Assembly: GCF_016458275.1 (NCBI RefSeq)
Contig: NZ_JAEMHM010000009.1
Location: forward strand, 186,001 to 250,000
Length of the DNA stretch: 64,000 bases
Origin: Geomesophilobacter sediminis
GTDB lineage: Bacteria; Desulfobacterota; Desulfuromonadia; Geobacterales; Geobacteraceae
Direction: 5' to 3'
The notes beneath the pieces are model-generated. The model was not told where the DNA came from, searched no databases, and saw only the letters and a list, made by a program, of their open reading frames with translations. This document shows positions 16,681-25,904 of this stretch, one piece after another. Position 1 is the first letter of the stretch; the number at the start of each line of letters is the position of its first letter. Made by a program: the position numbers and the translations under genes.

Positions 16681-16891
16681 CCGCTGCGTCCCCCCCGGAA
16701 ATGCCAGCCGGTTCCGGTTTGTTCTTGGTACCGCCCCTTGGGAAGCGCCCGTTTCTGCTTGACCTCGCATCCCTCCTGGGGCATGTTGGCCTTCGCCTCA
16801 GGGCGCCGCCCGCACGCTCCGCGCGGGCCGAGCCGTTGTCCGACTCACCGCCGGAAACCCCTGAGGATATTACTGACCGTCGAGGTGCGAA

Positions 16892-17326
16892 ATGATTGAG
16901 CGCATGGACCATCTAAACGCCGTGGTCACCGATCTTGCCGAGGCCACGAGCTTTTTCAAGCTGCTTGGCTTTACCGAGGGGATCAGTTCCGAGTTGGATG
17001 CGGCCTTTCTCGCGAAGGTGACCGGGATCAAGGGGGCCAGCGGACGGTTCACCGCGCTGCATCACCCAGGCTCCGGGGTCGCGCTGGAGCTTTTGCAGTT
17101 TGATGCCGGAAGCGGCCCGGAGGAGGGGATCGGCCGTGCGAACCGCGTCGGTCTGCGCCACCTCGCCTTCGCGGTTACCGATATCGAGGCCGAGGTGGAC
17201 AAACTCAAGAAGCGCGGCGTCCGCTTCATCAGCGACATCCAGGTGTGGGAGAAAACCGGGAAGAAGCTGGTTTACTTCCATGGGCCCGACGACATCTTGC
17301 TGGAACTGGCGCAATACCCGAAATAG
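16892..17326 (+). CDS. VOC-family (glyoxalase-fold) protein
   Basis: 144 residues, two beta-alpha-beta-beta-beta modules. Expected metal-ligand positions are MDHLNAVV (His at residue 7), VALELLQF, LRHLAFAV and ILLELAQY. The best overall match is to the methylmalonyl-CoA epimerase/glyoxalase I group, but the length and the second module (DIQVWEKTGKKLVYFHGPDD) do not settle the substrate. GAGGTG before the ATG at 16892 sets the start. A hairpin terminator follows. Confidence 0.78.
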   Translation: MIERMDHLNAVVTDLAEATSFFKLLGFTEGISSELDAAFLAKVTGIKGASGRFTALHHPGSGVALELLQFDAGSGPEEGIGRANRVGLRHLAFAVTDIEAEVDKLKKRGVRFISDIQVWEKTGKKLVYFHGPDDILLELAQYPK

Positions 17327-17352
17327 AAATACAGGATCAACGCACCTCACAC

Positions 17353-17411
17353 AGGGGGCAGAACTGGCATGAGGACTTATCAGTCCCGACTCCAGGTTCT
17401 GTCCCCTTTTT
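17353..17411 (+). terminator. Hairpin terminator
   Basis: AGGGGGCAGAACTGG pairs with CCAGGTTCTGTCCCC (with G-T pairs) across about 28 bases, then TTTTT. Confidence 0.6.
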
Positions 17412-17563
17412 GCGTTACTCACATTGAGGCATGCCACCCGACTCCCCTTCAAGTCAACGCATCACTATGCCGATACACTTTATTGTGTTACCTGCTCCTG
17501 TCCTATTCTTCTGCCAGTGGTAACATGTTCCTGTGACTGTGATTGCAATGTAACGGAGGGACA

Positions 17564-18067
17564 ATGGCTGTAAATTCCCACATCCTGAGCCAACTCAATA
17601 CGTCGGAAGAGCAGCTTCTGGCACACCTCGACACCGACGTACAGGAGATATTTTCGACGATGGTGGGGGTGGAGGTCGCACCGGTCCCGGTCGAGGGGCT
17701 GGCTGCCGGGCAATTTCACTGCTGCGTCAGCGGCTTGATCTGCCTGAGTGGGGCCTGCATCGGAACCGTCGGGGTACATCTTCCCCCCGCCGTAGCCATG
17801 GAAGTCACCTCGATGATGCTCGGCATGGACGTCTCGTCGGTCGACAACGATGTGACCGACGCGGTTGGAGAGATTGCCAACATGGTGGCGGGATCGTTCA
17901 AGCATCACATCATCATGGACGGCCATGAACTGCGCATTACCCCGCCCACCGTCATCGCCTGCAATGAGCACCTGCGGACGCCCCATCCCGAAGAGGTGCT
18001 GGCCCTGTCTTACCAACTAGGTGCGGGGAATATCCTGGTGACGGTAAACCTGGAAGATTGGGAATAG
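17564..18067 (+). CDS. CheX-like chemotaxis phosphatase domain protein
   Basis: 167 residues. The CheC/CheX/FliY active-site pattern E-x-x-N is in DAVGEIANMVAGSFK (about residues 104-118). CheX dephosphorylates CheY-P and acts as a dimer in the cytoplasm. Only one such motif is present, as in CheX. GGAGGG before the ATG at 17564 marks the start; a GTG/ATG seven codons earlier is less likely. It is not in a chemotaxis operon; the cheA gene is at 57941-60013. Confidence 0.8.
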   Translation: MAVNSHILSQLNTSEEQLLAHLDTDVQEIFSTMVGVEVAPVPVEGLAAGQFHCCVSGLICLSGACIGTVGVHLPPAVAMEVTSMMLGMDVSSVDNDVTDAVGEIANMVAGSFKHHIIMDGHELRITPPTVIACNEHLRTPHPEEVLALSYQLGAGNILVTVNLEDWE

Positions 18068-18188
18068 TTGACCCAAGCTCGTACCACAACAACATGACGG
18101 AGCTCCGCGGCCGTTTCTGACCACGGTGCTGCCGTTTGCTGGTCTTCCCGTTCCGGTTCCGCTTTTCAGCCTCAAAGGGAGGTGCGAG

Positions 18189-20543
18189 ATGAGACGGAGA
18201 TTGACGGGTTCGGCGTGGATACTGGTTACGGTTCTCTGTCTCACCGCCTGCGACGGCGGTGGCGGCTCGGGCGGGGGGAGCCGCCCCTTCGTGACCTACA
18301 GCGGAGCGACTACCCAGGCCCGGCTCACCGCGGCCAACGCCAACGAGATCTTTTCCCAGTTCTGGAACGGGGGGAGTTCGACCGAGATTGCCTCCCAGCA
18401 ACCCAAAGTTGCCGCCCGCGCTGCCTCCCGGAGTTCGGGACAGTTTTCCGCCCTGATCAAGACGCTCACCCATTCCTTTTCCGCGATCCAGGCCGGCTCC
18501 AGTGGCGCAACCAACGTCACTGGGGTTGGAGTTAATACCACCCGCTACGGGTCGGTAAGCGGAACCCTCACTATCTCCGGCGACATCAATACCAACACCA
18601 TGACCGGCAACATCGTCATAACGTACAGCAATTACAACGACGGCACCGGGTACACCTATGACGGGGCCGCCAGCATGCGGGTCGCCAGCTACGACCTCAG
18701 TGCCGGCATGGTAACCGATGCAACGGTAACGACCGATCGGTTCTCGGTCCGCACCGCGAGCAGCGATTTTTCGACCAGCGGCAGCATCCGAATCCAGGGG
18801 GAACCGCTCAGCAGACTGGAGATGTTGACCGTCAACATGGACGGCCGGGACAACCTGAGCCGGAAGACGATCCGCTACCAAAACTGCATCGAGACCCGGG
18901 TCTACGACAACCTGTACAGTCCCACCTCGGTCACCGAGAGCTTCGCGGGGAGGTTCTACGCCGCAGCCTACGGATACGTGGATATCAGCACCGCATCCCC
19001 TTGCAGCTACGACAGTCCCTCGGCCTCCTCACCCGGCGGCGGGGGCCCCATCGAGCTGAGCGGCGCCGGCGGCACCCGGGCCACAATTACTCCCATCTCT
19101 CACAACCACGTGACCGTGGCCGTCGACACCAATGGCGACGGAAGCTACGAAGCCAAGGGGGGCTATCCCTGGAACGACCTTTCCGGCGCTTCGGTGAAGA
19201 TACTCACCGGCATCACCATCACCCCGGCCAACCCGACCCTTCCCAAGGGGCTCACCCGGCAACTCACCGCAACCGGCACCTTCTCCGACGACACCACCCA
19301 GGACCTCACCGCCACCGCGACCTGGGCGAGTTCCACGGCCAACGTCCAGCTAAGCGGCACCGGCCTGGCCGGCGGGGTAAATATCGGCTCGGCAACGGTT
19401 ACGGCGACGTCGGGGGACATCACCGGCGCCACCGTGGTGACGGTAACGGATCCGATCCTGATGAAGCTCGATGTCTCGGTTGCGAACCCTGCCATGATAA
19501 AGGGCGCCACCCAGCAGCTTTCAGCCACGGCGACCTATTCGGACCACCAGGAACTCGCGACCGGGACGGTCTTTTGGAGCTCGTCCCCCCCTTCGGTGTT
19601 AACGGTGAGCAACGCCCCGGGCTCTCAGGGGCTCGTAACCAGTTTGAGCACCGGCACCGCGGCGATCACGGCCGGCCTGGGAGCAGTTACCAGCAGCGCC
19701 GCGAGCATCACCGTGGCGGACTGGAGCGCAAGAAGTGAGGGGAGTTGCTCCTATCTGGACACGGTGATTTGGTCCGGGAGCCGCTTCGTGGCGGTCGGAG
19801 GCGGCGTCTGCACCTCCCTGGACGGGCTGACCTGGACCCCGATCGACGTCAGCGCCGTTTCCGGCAGCGCCGAAATCTACGACGTGGCCTGGACCGGCAC
19901 CCAATTCGTGGCAACTAATGGGATCAACAGCACCGACCTGACTTCGGCGGTCCTCACTTCTCCGGATGGTTTGACCTGGTCGCGCCATACCCTGGCATTC
20001 GCCGTCAATCTCATGGGGATCGGCTGTTCGCCCACCCTCTGCGTTGCCGTCGGACCCAACGGAGCCCTTTTCACCTCCGCAAACGGAGCGGACTGGACTT
20101 CCCGGGATTCCGCCGCTCCCAACGCGATCCTGACGGCGGTGGCCCGTTCCAACAACCTCTTCGTCGCCGTGGGCAACGGCGCGATCGTCACCTCACCGGA
20201 CGGCATCACCTGGACCAGGCGCGCCGATATCCCCATCTACCTTACCGGTGTGGTATGGTCCGGGACCCAGTTCGTGGCGGTGGGAAATGGGATCTATATC
20301 TCGTCCGACGGGATCACCTGGACCCAGACCGATCCGAGCTGGGCCCACAGCGTGACCTGGACCGGCAGCCAGTTCGTTGCGGTGGGCGGAAACTGGCTGA
20401 ACTGGGTCATCCTCGTCTCACCCGACGGAGTGACCTGGAGTTCCCAGACCTTTGCCGCCACCTCGCTTTTGAACGATGTCACCTGGGGCAACGGAATACT
20501 GGTCGGCGTCGGCTCCAACGGCACCGTGATCACTTCGCCGTGA
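18189..20543 (+). CDS. Large lipoprotein with Ig-like (BIG_2) and repeat-rich C-terminal domains
   Basis: 784 residues. The signal peptide ends in a lipobox-like LTACDGGGG (Cys about residue 20). The central part has two Ig-like BIG_2 modules (about 345-430 and 430-520; GITITPANPTLPKG..., LDVSVANPAMIKG...). The C-terminal 260 residues repeat a unit of the form W-[ST]-G-x-[QR]-FVAVG-x-G-x-I-x-[TS]-S-DG-[IL]-TW about seven times, suggesting a beta-propeller. The protein is probably exposed on the cell surface. AGGGAGG before the ATG at 18189 gives the start. Ligand or partner is unknown. Confidence 0.82.
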   Translation: MRRRLTGSAWILVTVLCLTACDGGGGSGGGSRPFVTYSGATTQARLTAANANEIFSQFWNGGSSTEIASQQPKVAARAASRSSGQFSALIKTLTHSFSAIQAGSSGATNVTGVGVNTTRYGSVSGTLTISGDINTNTMTGNIVITYSNYNDGTGYTYDGAASMRVASYDLSAGMVTDATVTTDRFSVRTASSDFSTSGSIRIQGEPLSRLEMLTVNMDGRDNLSRKTIRYQNCIETRVYDNLYSPTSVTESFAGRFYAAAYGYVDISTASPCSYDSPSASSPGGGGPIELSGAGGTRATITPISHNHVTVAVDTNGDGSYEAKGGYPWNDLSGASVKILTGITITPANPTLPKGLTRQLTATGTFSDDTTQDLTATATWASSTANVQLSGTGLAGGVNIGSATVTATSGDITGATVVTVTDPILMKLDVSVANPAMIKGATQQLSATATYSDHQELATGTVFWSSSPPSVLTVSNAPGSQGLVTSLSTGTAAITAGLGAVTSSAASITVADWSARSEGSCSYLDTVIWSGSRFVAVGGGVCTSLDGLTWTPIDVSAVSGSAEIYDVAWTGTQFVATNGINSTDLTSAVLTSPDGLTWSRHTLAFAVNLMGIGCSPTLCVAVGPNGALFTSANGADWTSRDSAAPNAILTAVARSNNLFVAVGNGAIVTSPDGITWTRRADIPIYLTGVVWSGTQFVAVGNGIYISSDGITWTQTDPSWAHSVTWTGSQFVAVGGNWLNWVILVSPDGVTWSSQTFAATSLLNDVTWGNGILVGVGSNGTVITSP

Positions 20544-20615
20544 CCGGGTGCCCTTTTCCACCAGCCGCGGTGACCGGTCGGGTGGCCCGTTGACGCTGCG
20601 CGCAGGGCGACCATT

Positions 20616-20655
20616 GAAAAACGGGGAACGGCGCCCTTGCCATTCCCCGTTTCCT
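20616..20655 (+). terminator. Intrinsic terminator
   Basis: AAAACGGGGAA...TTCCCCGTTTCCTTT hairpin about 75 bases after the lipoprotein stop. Confidence 0.75.
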
Positions 20656-20783
20656 TTCGCCGATACCGATCTCGAAGCGCCCGCCCCGTAATCGGCAAGG
20701 GAGGCGCGGCAGCTTCGGTTGCGGTAACATTGGACTTTCCTTTGATCGCGCACTGCCGGCCCCGGCCGGCGAAGGAGAGGACC

Positions 20784-21635
20784 ATGATCCCAAAGCAGCT
20801 CTTGTCCTTGGCAGGTTCGCTGTTGCTGGCGGCGGTTTTATCGGTCGGCCTCGCGTCAATGGCTGATGCCGCCGGCAAAAAAACGGCGCGGAGCGCCAAA
20901 GGGGGCGCCATCGCCCGGCCGCCGCTCATCCGCGCCACCGGGCGTTATTTTTCCTGGGCGGCACCGCAGGGGTGGCACCACAGCGAGTCCACCAACGGGG
21001 TGGATCTCACGTCCCCGGACAAGAAGCAGCAGGCCGGCTTTTACCTGCTGCTGCGCACCCCCGGATCGTCGACGCCGGAACAGTTTCTGAGCTGGCTCGG
21101 CAAGAGCATGAAACTGCGTGATTTCCGCATCATTTCGGTGAAGGAGGTGCCCAGCCAGTCCGGCGAGGTGACCCGGGAAATGGAATTCACCGGCGTCGAT
21201 CCCACATACGGGCCGCGCCACGGCGGCGCCACCGTCGCCATCATGCAGGGGTACGGCCAGTTCGACACCTTCTGGCAGGCCTTTTCCACCACTCCCGGCC
21301 GCTGGGAGACCGACAAGCTCTGGCTCCCGGTCCTCGCCCGCAGCGTTACCATCATCAACAGCCGCGAGGTGGCCGGGAACAACACCATCATCCACCCCCG
21401 CAACAACCCGCTGGACAACTCCGGGCTGATCAACAGCTGGAAGGAGAAGAACCTCTCCGAGGACCGCATTTCGCAGGCGCGGCGCGAGGGGACCATGGGT
21501 TATGAGCGGATGAAGTCGCCGACCTCCGGCAGGATCTACGAGATGCCCCTGGAAACCTACGACGGGACCAAGGGGGGCTATCATAATCCGGACCACTACA
21601 ACGAAATCCTGCAGCGTGCTCCGGCAGGAGAATAG
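20784..21635 (+). CDS. Exported hypothetical protein
   Basis: 283 residues with a signal peptide (about 1-29, ending MADAAG). The mature protein has a stretch resembling PsbP/MxiM-type folds (YFSWAAPQGWHHSESTNGVD) and a C-terminal part rich in Asn, Tyr and charged residues (NPLDNSGLINSWKEKN). No catalytic motif or family is certain. GAAGGAGAGG immediately before the ATG at 20784 decides the start; the open frame upstream overlaps the previous terminator and is rejected. Confidence 0.72.
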   Translation: MIPKQLLSLAGSLLLAAVLSVGLASMADAAGKKTARSAKGGAIARPPLIRATGRYFSWAAPQGWHHSESTNGVDLTSPDKKQQAGFYLLLRTPGSSTPEQFLSWLGKSMKLRDFRIISVKEVPSQSGEVTREMEFTGVDPTYGPRHGGATVAIMQGYGQFDTFWQAFSTTPGRWETDKLWLPVLARSVTIINSREVAGNNTIIHPRNNPLDNSGLINSWKEKNLSEDRISQARREGTMGYERMKSPTSGRIYEMPLETYDGTKGGYHNPDHYNEILQRAPAGE

Positions 21636-21648
21636 CCGGCCACGGCAG

Positions 21649-21692
21649 GGAACTCCCGCCCCCCGTTCAGGACCGCACGGGGCGGGAGTTCC
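21649..21692. terminator. Long GC hairpin between convergent genes
   Basis: GGAACTCCCGCCCC and GGGGCGGGAGTTCC form a perfect 14-base stem with a loop of about 16 bases. No T-tract follows on either strand, so termination strength is uncertain. Confidence 0.55.
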
Positions 21693-21888
21693 GATCCCAA
21701 AGCGCGGCCAAATGTTCCACGGTGCTGCGGCACATCCGCTCCACGGCATACTCCTGCTCGCCCCTCTGCTTCAGCCTCGCCCCCACCTTATGGCCCAACC
21801 CGCGGTCCCGGAAAAACCTCAGGATCGTCTCCGCCAGCCGATCATCCTCAGGGGTGCATCGCCTGCTCCATCGCCTCGCACAGGCCAT
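21667..21888 (-). CDS. Possible small basic protein overlapping the HDOD gene
   Basis: Up to 73 residues in a different frame, overlapping the last 41 bases of the HDOD gene and running into the terminator-like hairpin. The segment ETILRFFRDRGLGHKVGARL followed by KQRGEQEYAVERM looks protein-like (regular charge/hydrophobic spacing), but no convincing start codon or ribosome site is present; the ATG at 21888 is used for want of better. It could also be a remnant of a longer C-terminus of the HDOD protein lost by frameshift. Confidence 0.3.
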   Translation of the reverse strand: MACARRWSRRCTPEDDRLAETILRFFRDRGLGHKVGARLKQRGEQEYAVERMCRSTVEHLAALWDRNSRPVRS

Positions 21889-22672
21889 CCACCTCCGCCT
21901 GCCCGACCGAGAGGATCTTGGCCTCTTCCTCTTCCAAAAGGTCGATCTCACCGTCGCAGGCGAGCCCGAACCCTTTCACCTTGCTCACGGTGTCCACCAG
22001 CCGGGTGATCGCCATCACCGAGTCGGTCGGGTCGAGCTTTTCGTCGTGGTGGCACTCCACGACGTTGCGGTAGATCCTGGGCATGTTCCAGTGTCCCATC
22101 ACCCGTACCCCCATCTCCACGTGCAGCTCCCCGAAGATCTCCAGCAGGCTCTCCTTGTCCAACGAGGCCTGGCCGACCCCGACCTTGCTCAAACGCTCCA
22201 TCGCCTTGAGCAGATACAGCTTCCCCACGTCGTGCAGCAGGCACGCCATGTAGGTCTGGTCGGCGTACTGGGCGTGCCCGATGTAGCGGGCGAGCCAGCG
22301 CCCCCCGACGGCACAGGCATGGCTGTGCATCCAGAGGTACTGCATGAATTCGTGGATGATGGGGTTCGCGGAAACGTGCAGGCTCGCTTGCGATGCGGCC
22401 ATGGCGAGGTTGCAGACGTGCTGGGAGCCGAGCCGGATCACGGCGTCCTTGATGGTCTCGCTGCGCACCCGGCCGACGTAAATGGTGGAGTTGGCCATGT
22501 TGAGGATCTGCCCCGCCAGGGCCTGGTCCTCGTTGGCCAGATCCACGACATCCTGCATGGCATAGTCCGCCGTTTCCAGCAGATGCTGCATTTTGATGGC
22601 GATGGGATGAAAGACAGGAAGATCCACCGGTTGAATGGTGAGCAGACGCCGTATGGTCAGCGGGATGGCCAT
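21848..22672 (-). CDS. HDOD-domain signalling protein
   Basis: 274 residues, essentially a lone HDOD domain (about 20-220): LANEDQALAGQILNMANSTIY, AVIRLGSQHVCNLAMAASQA, then MHSHACAV and ACLLHDVGKLYLLKA. HDOD proteins are regulatory relatives of HD phosphohydrolases, common in Geobacter. The HD dyad in LLHDVGK is kept, so residual metal binding is possible. The ATG at 22672 is preceded by AAGGAG at some distance; the longer open frame upstream has no proper ribosome site. Partner and signal are unknown. Confidence 0.82.
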   Translation of the reverse strand: MAIPLTIRRLLTIQPVDLPVFHPIAIKMQHLLETADYAMQDVVDLANEDQALAGQILNMANSTIYVGRVRSETIKDAVIRLGSQHVCNLAMAASQASLHVSANPIIHEFMQYLWMHSHACAVGGRWLARYIGHAQYADQTYMACLLHDVGKLYLLKAMERLSKVGVGQASLDKESLLEIFGELHVEMGVRVMGHWNMPRIYRNVVECHHDEKLDPTDSVMAITRLVDTVSKVKGFGLACDGEIDLLEEEEAKILSVGQAEVDGLCEAMEQAMHP

Positions 22673-22954
22673 GGACGAAAAAATCTCCTTACAAGACAAG
22701 CGTGCCGCGGCCCCCGGTGCTGCCGGGCCGATACCAGGATAAATGTGCCAGTGTTTATCCTTTTTTCGGCCGGACATCAAGTATTTAAGTGTTAGAACGG
22801 CGTTAATATTCCGAACGTTACCCGGCCGCCCGTTGGGGCCCGGCAGGCAGACACCTCACCGTCCCGATCCGGCAGCCGGTCCGGCGCCGCGTGGGGCGCC
22901 GCGTGGGGCGCGAGCGTGCAGCGTCCGTCGGGCCGGCCACTCTCGCGCCCCAAA

Positions 22955-24040
22955 CTACTCGGGCACTCCCACCGGTGCGGCAAGCTGCGTTGCCAGCCGG
23001 CGCAAGGCCACCCCCTCGGTCAGCCCCTCCACGAAACGCTCCGGAATCCCGGCCAGCCCGACCTGGGCGCCGACCAGGGCTCCGACCAGGATCGCGCGGG
23101 CCTGGTTCTGCCCGCCGCCGTTGACCGCGTGCAGCACCGCCGACTCGAAGTCGTCCCTAAACCGTGCCGCGAGGTAGTAGGCAGCGGGAAGCATGTGGTA
23201 GACCGCGCAGGGCATGCCATAGACGATGGATACCTTCCAGGCCGGCTCGATCCGGATTTCGGGGTCCGCCGCAGCCGCCGCCATGTACGACGGGGTGAGC
23301 AGGGCATCGGGCGAGGCAAATTTGCCGGCCCGGGGCGGGTCGAGGTCCCCGGCGCGCGGGGGCTTCAAATCCGCCGCGGTGACCGCGTGAAACGGGAGCG
23401 CACCGCTTTTGACGAGTTCCATGAGTTTTCCCGAGAGCTTGTCGTCCAGCGGTTGCCCCTGCACCAGCAGCCCGAGCACCGCGCAGTAGGCTACCGTCAT
23501 CGACACGACGACGTTGTCGATCTGGGTCAGGACGGTGTTGTTGGTGACGGAAATCGCCAGCTGCGCGGGATCGAAGGCATAGCGCACCGCCAGAGCCAGG
23601 GTGCGCTCGATCGCCTCGGTGGTATCGGCATAGCCGCCGGTCCGTTCCCAAGGAAGCTTCTGCTGCACCCTTTGCCGCCAAAGCTCGCGGATCGACTGGC
23701 TGGTGTATCCCCCCGGGCCGTGCACCGGGGTGCCGTCCAGCAAAGGGAGCAGCTCCTCATCGAGCCGGCGGCAGAAATCCTCCTCGTCGTACCTGCCGCA
23801 GCCGATGAGCGACTCGACGAGCATTCGGAGGATGATCCCGGCTTGCGAGAGATCCCCCGCTTTCAGCCCCTCGTGATAACGCCCCGGCTTGGGTTCGGTA
23901 TAGCCGCTGATCCACGGACCATGGTCGCGGCGCATCTCTTCCAGATCGTAATACCAGTGCGGCCCCACCCCGAGGGCATCGCCGATGAAGGCGCCCATTA
24001 CGGCCCCGGCCGCCCGGTCTTGAGCAGTTTTTTCTTTCAT
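22955..24040 (-). CDS. ADP-ribosylglycohydrolase-family homologue lacking both metal-binding Asp motifs
   Basis: 361 residues. The N-terminal family signature GAVMGAFIGDALGVG (about 12-26) is clear, and the all-alpha repeat pattern continues to the C-terminal GALVGAQVGLAGIPERF. In active DraG/ARH enzymes the two Mg ions are held by a TDDT motif and a GGDxDT motif; here the equivalent positions read LKAGDLSQAG (about 60-69) and NGGGQNQARA (about 309-318). Normal hydrolysis of ADP-ribosyl-arginine is therefore doubtful. It may belong to the crystallin/selenoprotein J-like branch, which I cannot verify. The start at 24040 has only a weak upstream GGAGG. Confidence 0.78.
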   Translation of the reverse strand: MKEKTAQDRAAGAVMGAFIGDALGVGPHWYYDLEEMRRDHGPWISGYTEPKPGRYHEGLKAGDLSQAGIILRMLVESLIGCGRYDEEDFCRRLDEELLPLLDGTPVHGPGGYTSQSIRELWRQRVQQKLPWERTGGYADTTEAIERTLALAVRYAFDPAQLAISVTNNTVLTQIDNVVVSMTVAYCAVLGLLVQGQPLDDKLSGKLMELVKSGALPFHAVTAADLKPPRAGDLDPPRAGKFASPDALLTPSYMAAAAADPEIRIEPAWKVSIVYGMPCAVYHMLPAAYYLAARFRDDFESAVLHAVNGGGQNQARAILVGALVGAQVGLAGIPERFVEGLTEGVALRRLATQLAAPVGVPE

Positions 24041-24142
24041 ATCGTTTCCTCCGGATAAAAAAAGGGCCAGGCTCGCACCTCCCCAAAGGGTCGAAGGTAG
24101 CGGCTTGGCCGCAGATCAGCCGTGTGGCTTGCTAGGCGTAAA

Positions 24143-24361
24143 TCACACTTCCTCAACGAGCTCCAGTTTCCTGATGACATTGCCGAGCAGCCTTTCCCGT
24201 TCCGCCAGATGGGCATGGAACTCCCGGTTTTCCGTCCGCACCCGTTCCGTCTTCAGGTCGTCGAGCGCAGATTCGAGGATTTCTTGAAGCGTGGAGGCAT
24301 CTGCTTTGTTGAGTTCGATGGAGACCATAGCGCTCACCTCTGTGTTGGGTTTCAGATTCAT
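24143..24361 (-). CDS. Small acidic alpha-helical protein
   Basis: 72 residues, with a predicted long helix pair (LNKADASTLQEILESALDDL and ENREFHAHLAERERLLGNV). No signal peptide or cysteines. GGAGGG seven bases before the ATG at 24361 supports this start; a second ATG at 24328 also has GAGGTG upstream. Probably a small cytoplasmic regulatory or structural protein; unrecognised. It lies between the ADP-ribosylglycohydrolase homologue and the S41 protease, all on the same strand. Confidence 0.6.
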   Translation of the reverse strand: MNLKPNTEVSAMVSIELNKADASTLQEILESALDDLKTERVRTENREFHAHLAERERLLGNVIRKLELVEEV

Positions 24362-24469
24362 TATAATCCCTCCTCTCGAAAAATGGGAAAGCTAAGCTCC
24401 GGTTGCGCCTGCCTCCGTCGCCTCGCTTTCGCGGTTAAGGAACCCGTTTTCGTTTCCAAAGAAGCCGAA

Positions 24470-25720
24470 CTACCTATTTCCACCGGCCAGGAGGCGGATG
24501 CCGGTAACAAGCTGGGTGTCTTTACTGGCCTTAAGCTGGGCCGCCGTGAGATCCCCCTCTTCGTCGGGGAGCAGCGGGGGGACCGTTTCCGGAAGGACCA
24601 CCTCCACATCGGGGGCGATCCCCTTGTGCCAGATGGAGTGCCCTTTCGGGGTGAGCCACTCCTCGACCGCCAAAAGGAGCGCCGACCCGTCGGAGAGTTC
24701 GAAAGGCTGCAGCACCGTCCCGGTTCCGAAGGTCTTTTCCCCCACGAGCTTTCCTCTGCCGGCATCCTGAATGGCGCCCGCCATGATCTCAGCGGCGCTT
24801 CCGGTTCCTTCGTTCACCAGGACCACCACCGGCAGCCGGGTGGCGTGGGGTGCCCGGCGTACCGGCACCCGCCGGACCTGCCCCGCCGCATCCTTCACCA
24901 GGAGCGCATCGCCCTGGGTTACGAAGAGGCTGGTGCAGCCGATCGCCTCGTCGAGCACCCCGCCCGGGTCGTCCCTCAGGTCGAGGACGATCCCGGTCAT
25001 CTGCTGCTGCCGGATCTGCTCCAGGGCCTCCCCGAGCGCCTTGGTGACGCCGTTGCTGACCGCGGCGATCCGCAGATGCGCCAGGGAGGTCCCGGGAAGC
25101 TGATGCCAGCGCACGTTGTTGATCCGGATCGCGGCGCGGGTGAGGGTGAACTCCTGCGTGCTGTTGCTTTTGGGATCGAAGACGGTGAGCCGGACCCGGG
25201 TGCCCTCCGGGCCGAGGATCATCTTGACGATCTGGACCACGTTGAGCCCGATCAGGCTCTTCCCGTCCACCTTGGTGATGACCCCGCCGGAACGTATGCC
25301 GGCCCTCTGGGCGGGGGAGCCGTCCAGGGGAGCCACGATAACCGCGTGCCCCTTTTCCATGCGCAGCTCCAGCCCCACTCCCTTGTACTGCCCGGTGGTG
25401 AATTCCTTCTCTTCCTCGATCATCTCCTTGGTCAGAAAGGTGCTGTGGCCGCTGTCCCCGAGGGCGTCGACCATGCCGCTGATCGCCCCGTGCGCCATGG
25501 TTTCGGGGTTCAGCGCCTTGCGGTCCACGTACACGCTGCGGATGGTGTTCCAGGCTTCGGCCATCAAGGCGAATTGGGGGGTAGCTTCGGGGGGGATTTC
25601 GTTGGAGGCGGTGAAGGTGCTGTAGCAGTTGTGCGCGAGGACCAGCACCACGGCCGACATGGCGACGGCGGCCAACGCGAAAACGAGCGGTCTCCACTTC
25701 CTCGGTCTCCGGTCCGGCAT
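24470..25720 (-). CDS. S41 C-terminal processing peptidase with Thr in the catalytic Lys position
   Basis: 416 residues. TM anchor at about 11-30, then a CtpA-like helical region, a PDZ domain (about 110-195: GVGLELRMEKGHAVIVAPLD), and the S41 protease domain. The nucleophile is Ser308 in VNEGTGSAAEIMAG. The general-base Lys of CtpA/D1P lies 25 residues later in FGKG; here that residue is Thr333 (GEKTFGTGTVLQ), with Lys329 nearby. The protease would act in the periplasm if active. ATG at 25720 follows AAAGGTGG. It lies 109 bases upstream of the small acidic protein gene. Confidence 0.83.
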   Translation of the reverse strand: MPDRRPRKWRPLVFALAAVAMSAVVLVLAHNCYSTFTASNEIPPEATPQFALMAEAWNTIRSVYVDRKALNPETMAHGAISGMVDALGDSGHSTFLTKEMIEEEKEFTTGQYKGVGLELRMEKGHAVIVAPLDGSPAQRAGIRSGGVITKVDGKSLIGLNVVQIVKMILGPEGTRVRLTVFDPKSNSTQEFTLTRAAIRINNVRWHQLPGTSLAHLRIAAVSNGVTKALGEALEQIRQQQMTGIVLDLRDDPGGVLDEAIGCTSLFVTQGDALLVKDAAGQVRRVPVRRAPHATRLPVVVLVNEGTGSAAEIMAGAIQDAGRGKLVGEKTFGTGTVLQPFELSDGSALLLAVEEWLTPKGHSIWHKGIAPDVEVVLPETVPPLLPDEEGDLTAAQLKASKDTQLVTGIRLLAGGNR

Positions 25721-25904
25721 GGCATCCACCTTTGTTGGGTAGCGGGTTGGCATCGCGAACCACCCTAGTGTAACGCAGGGCGCAAAAAAGGGGAGACTGC
25801 AGCCGCCCCGGTGACTACTTTCTGTTGACAGTACACCGGGAAAAATAGTAGCAGTCTTATCGGTTTGTTTTCATCTGAGCAGCGGGTTGAGAAACGGAGG
25901 GTGA

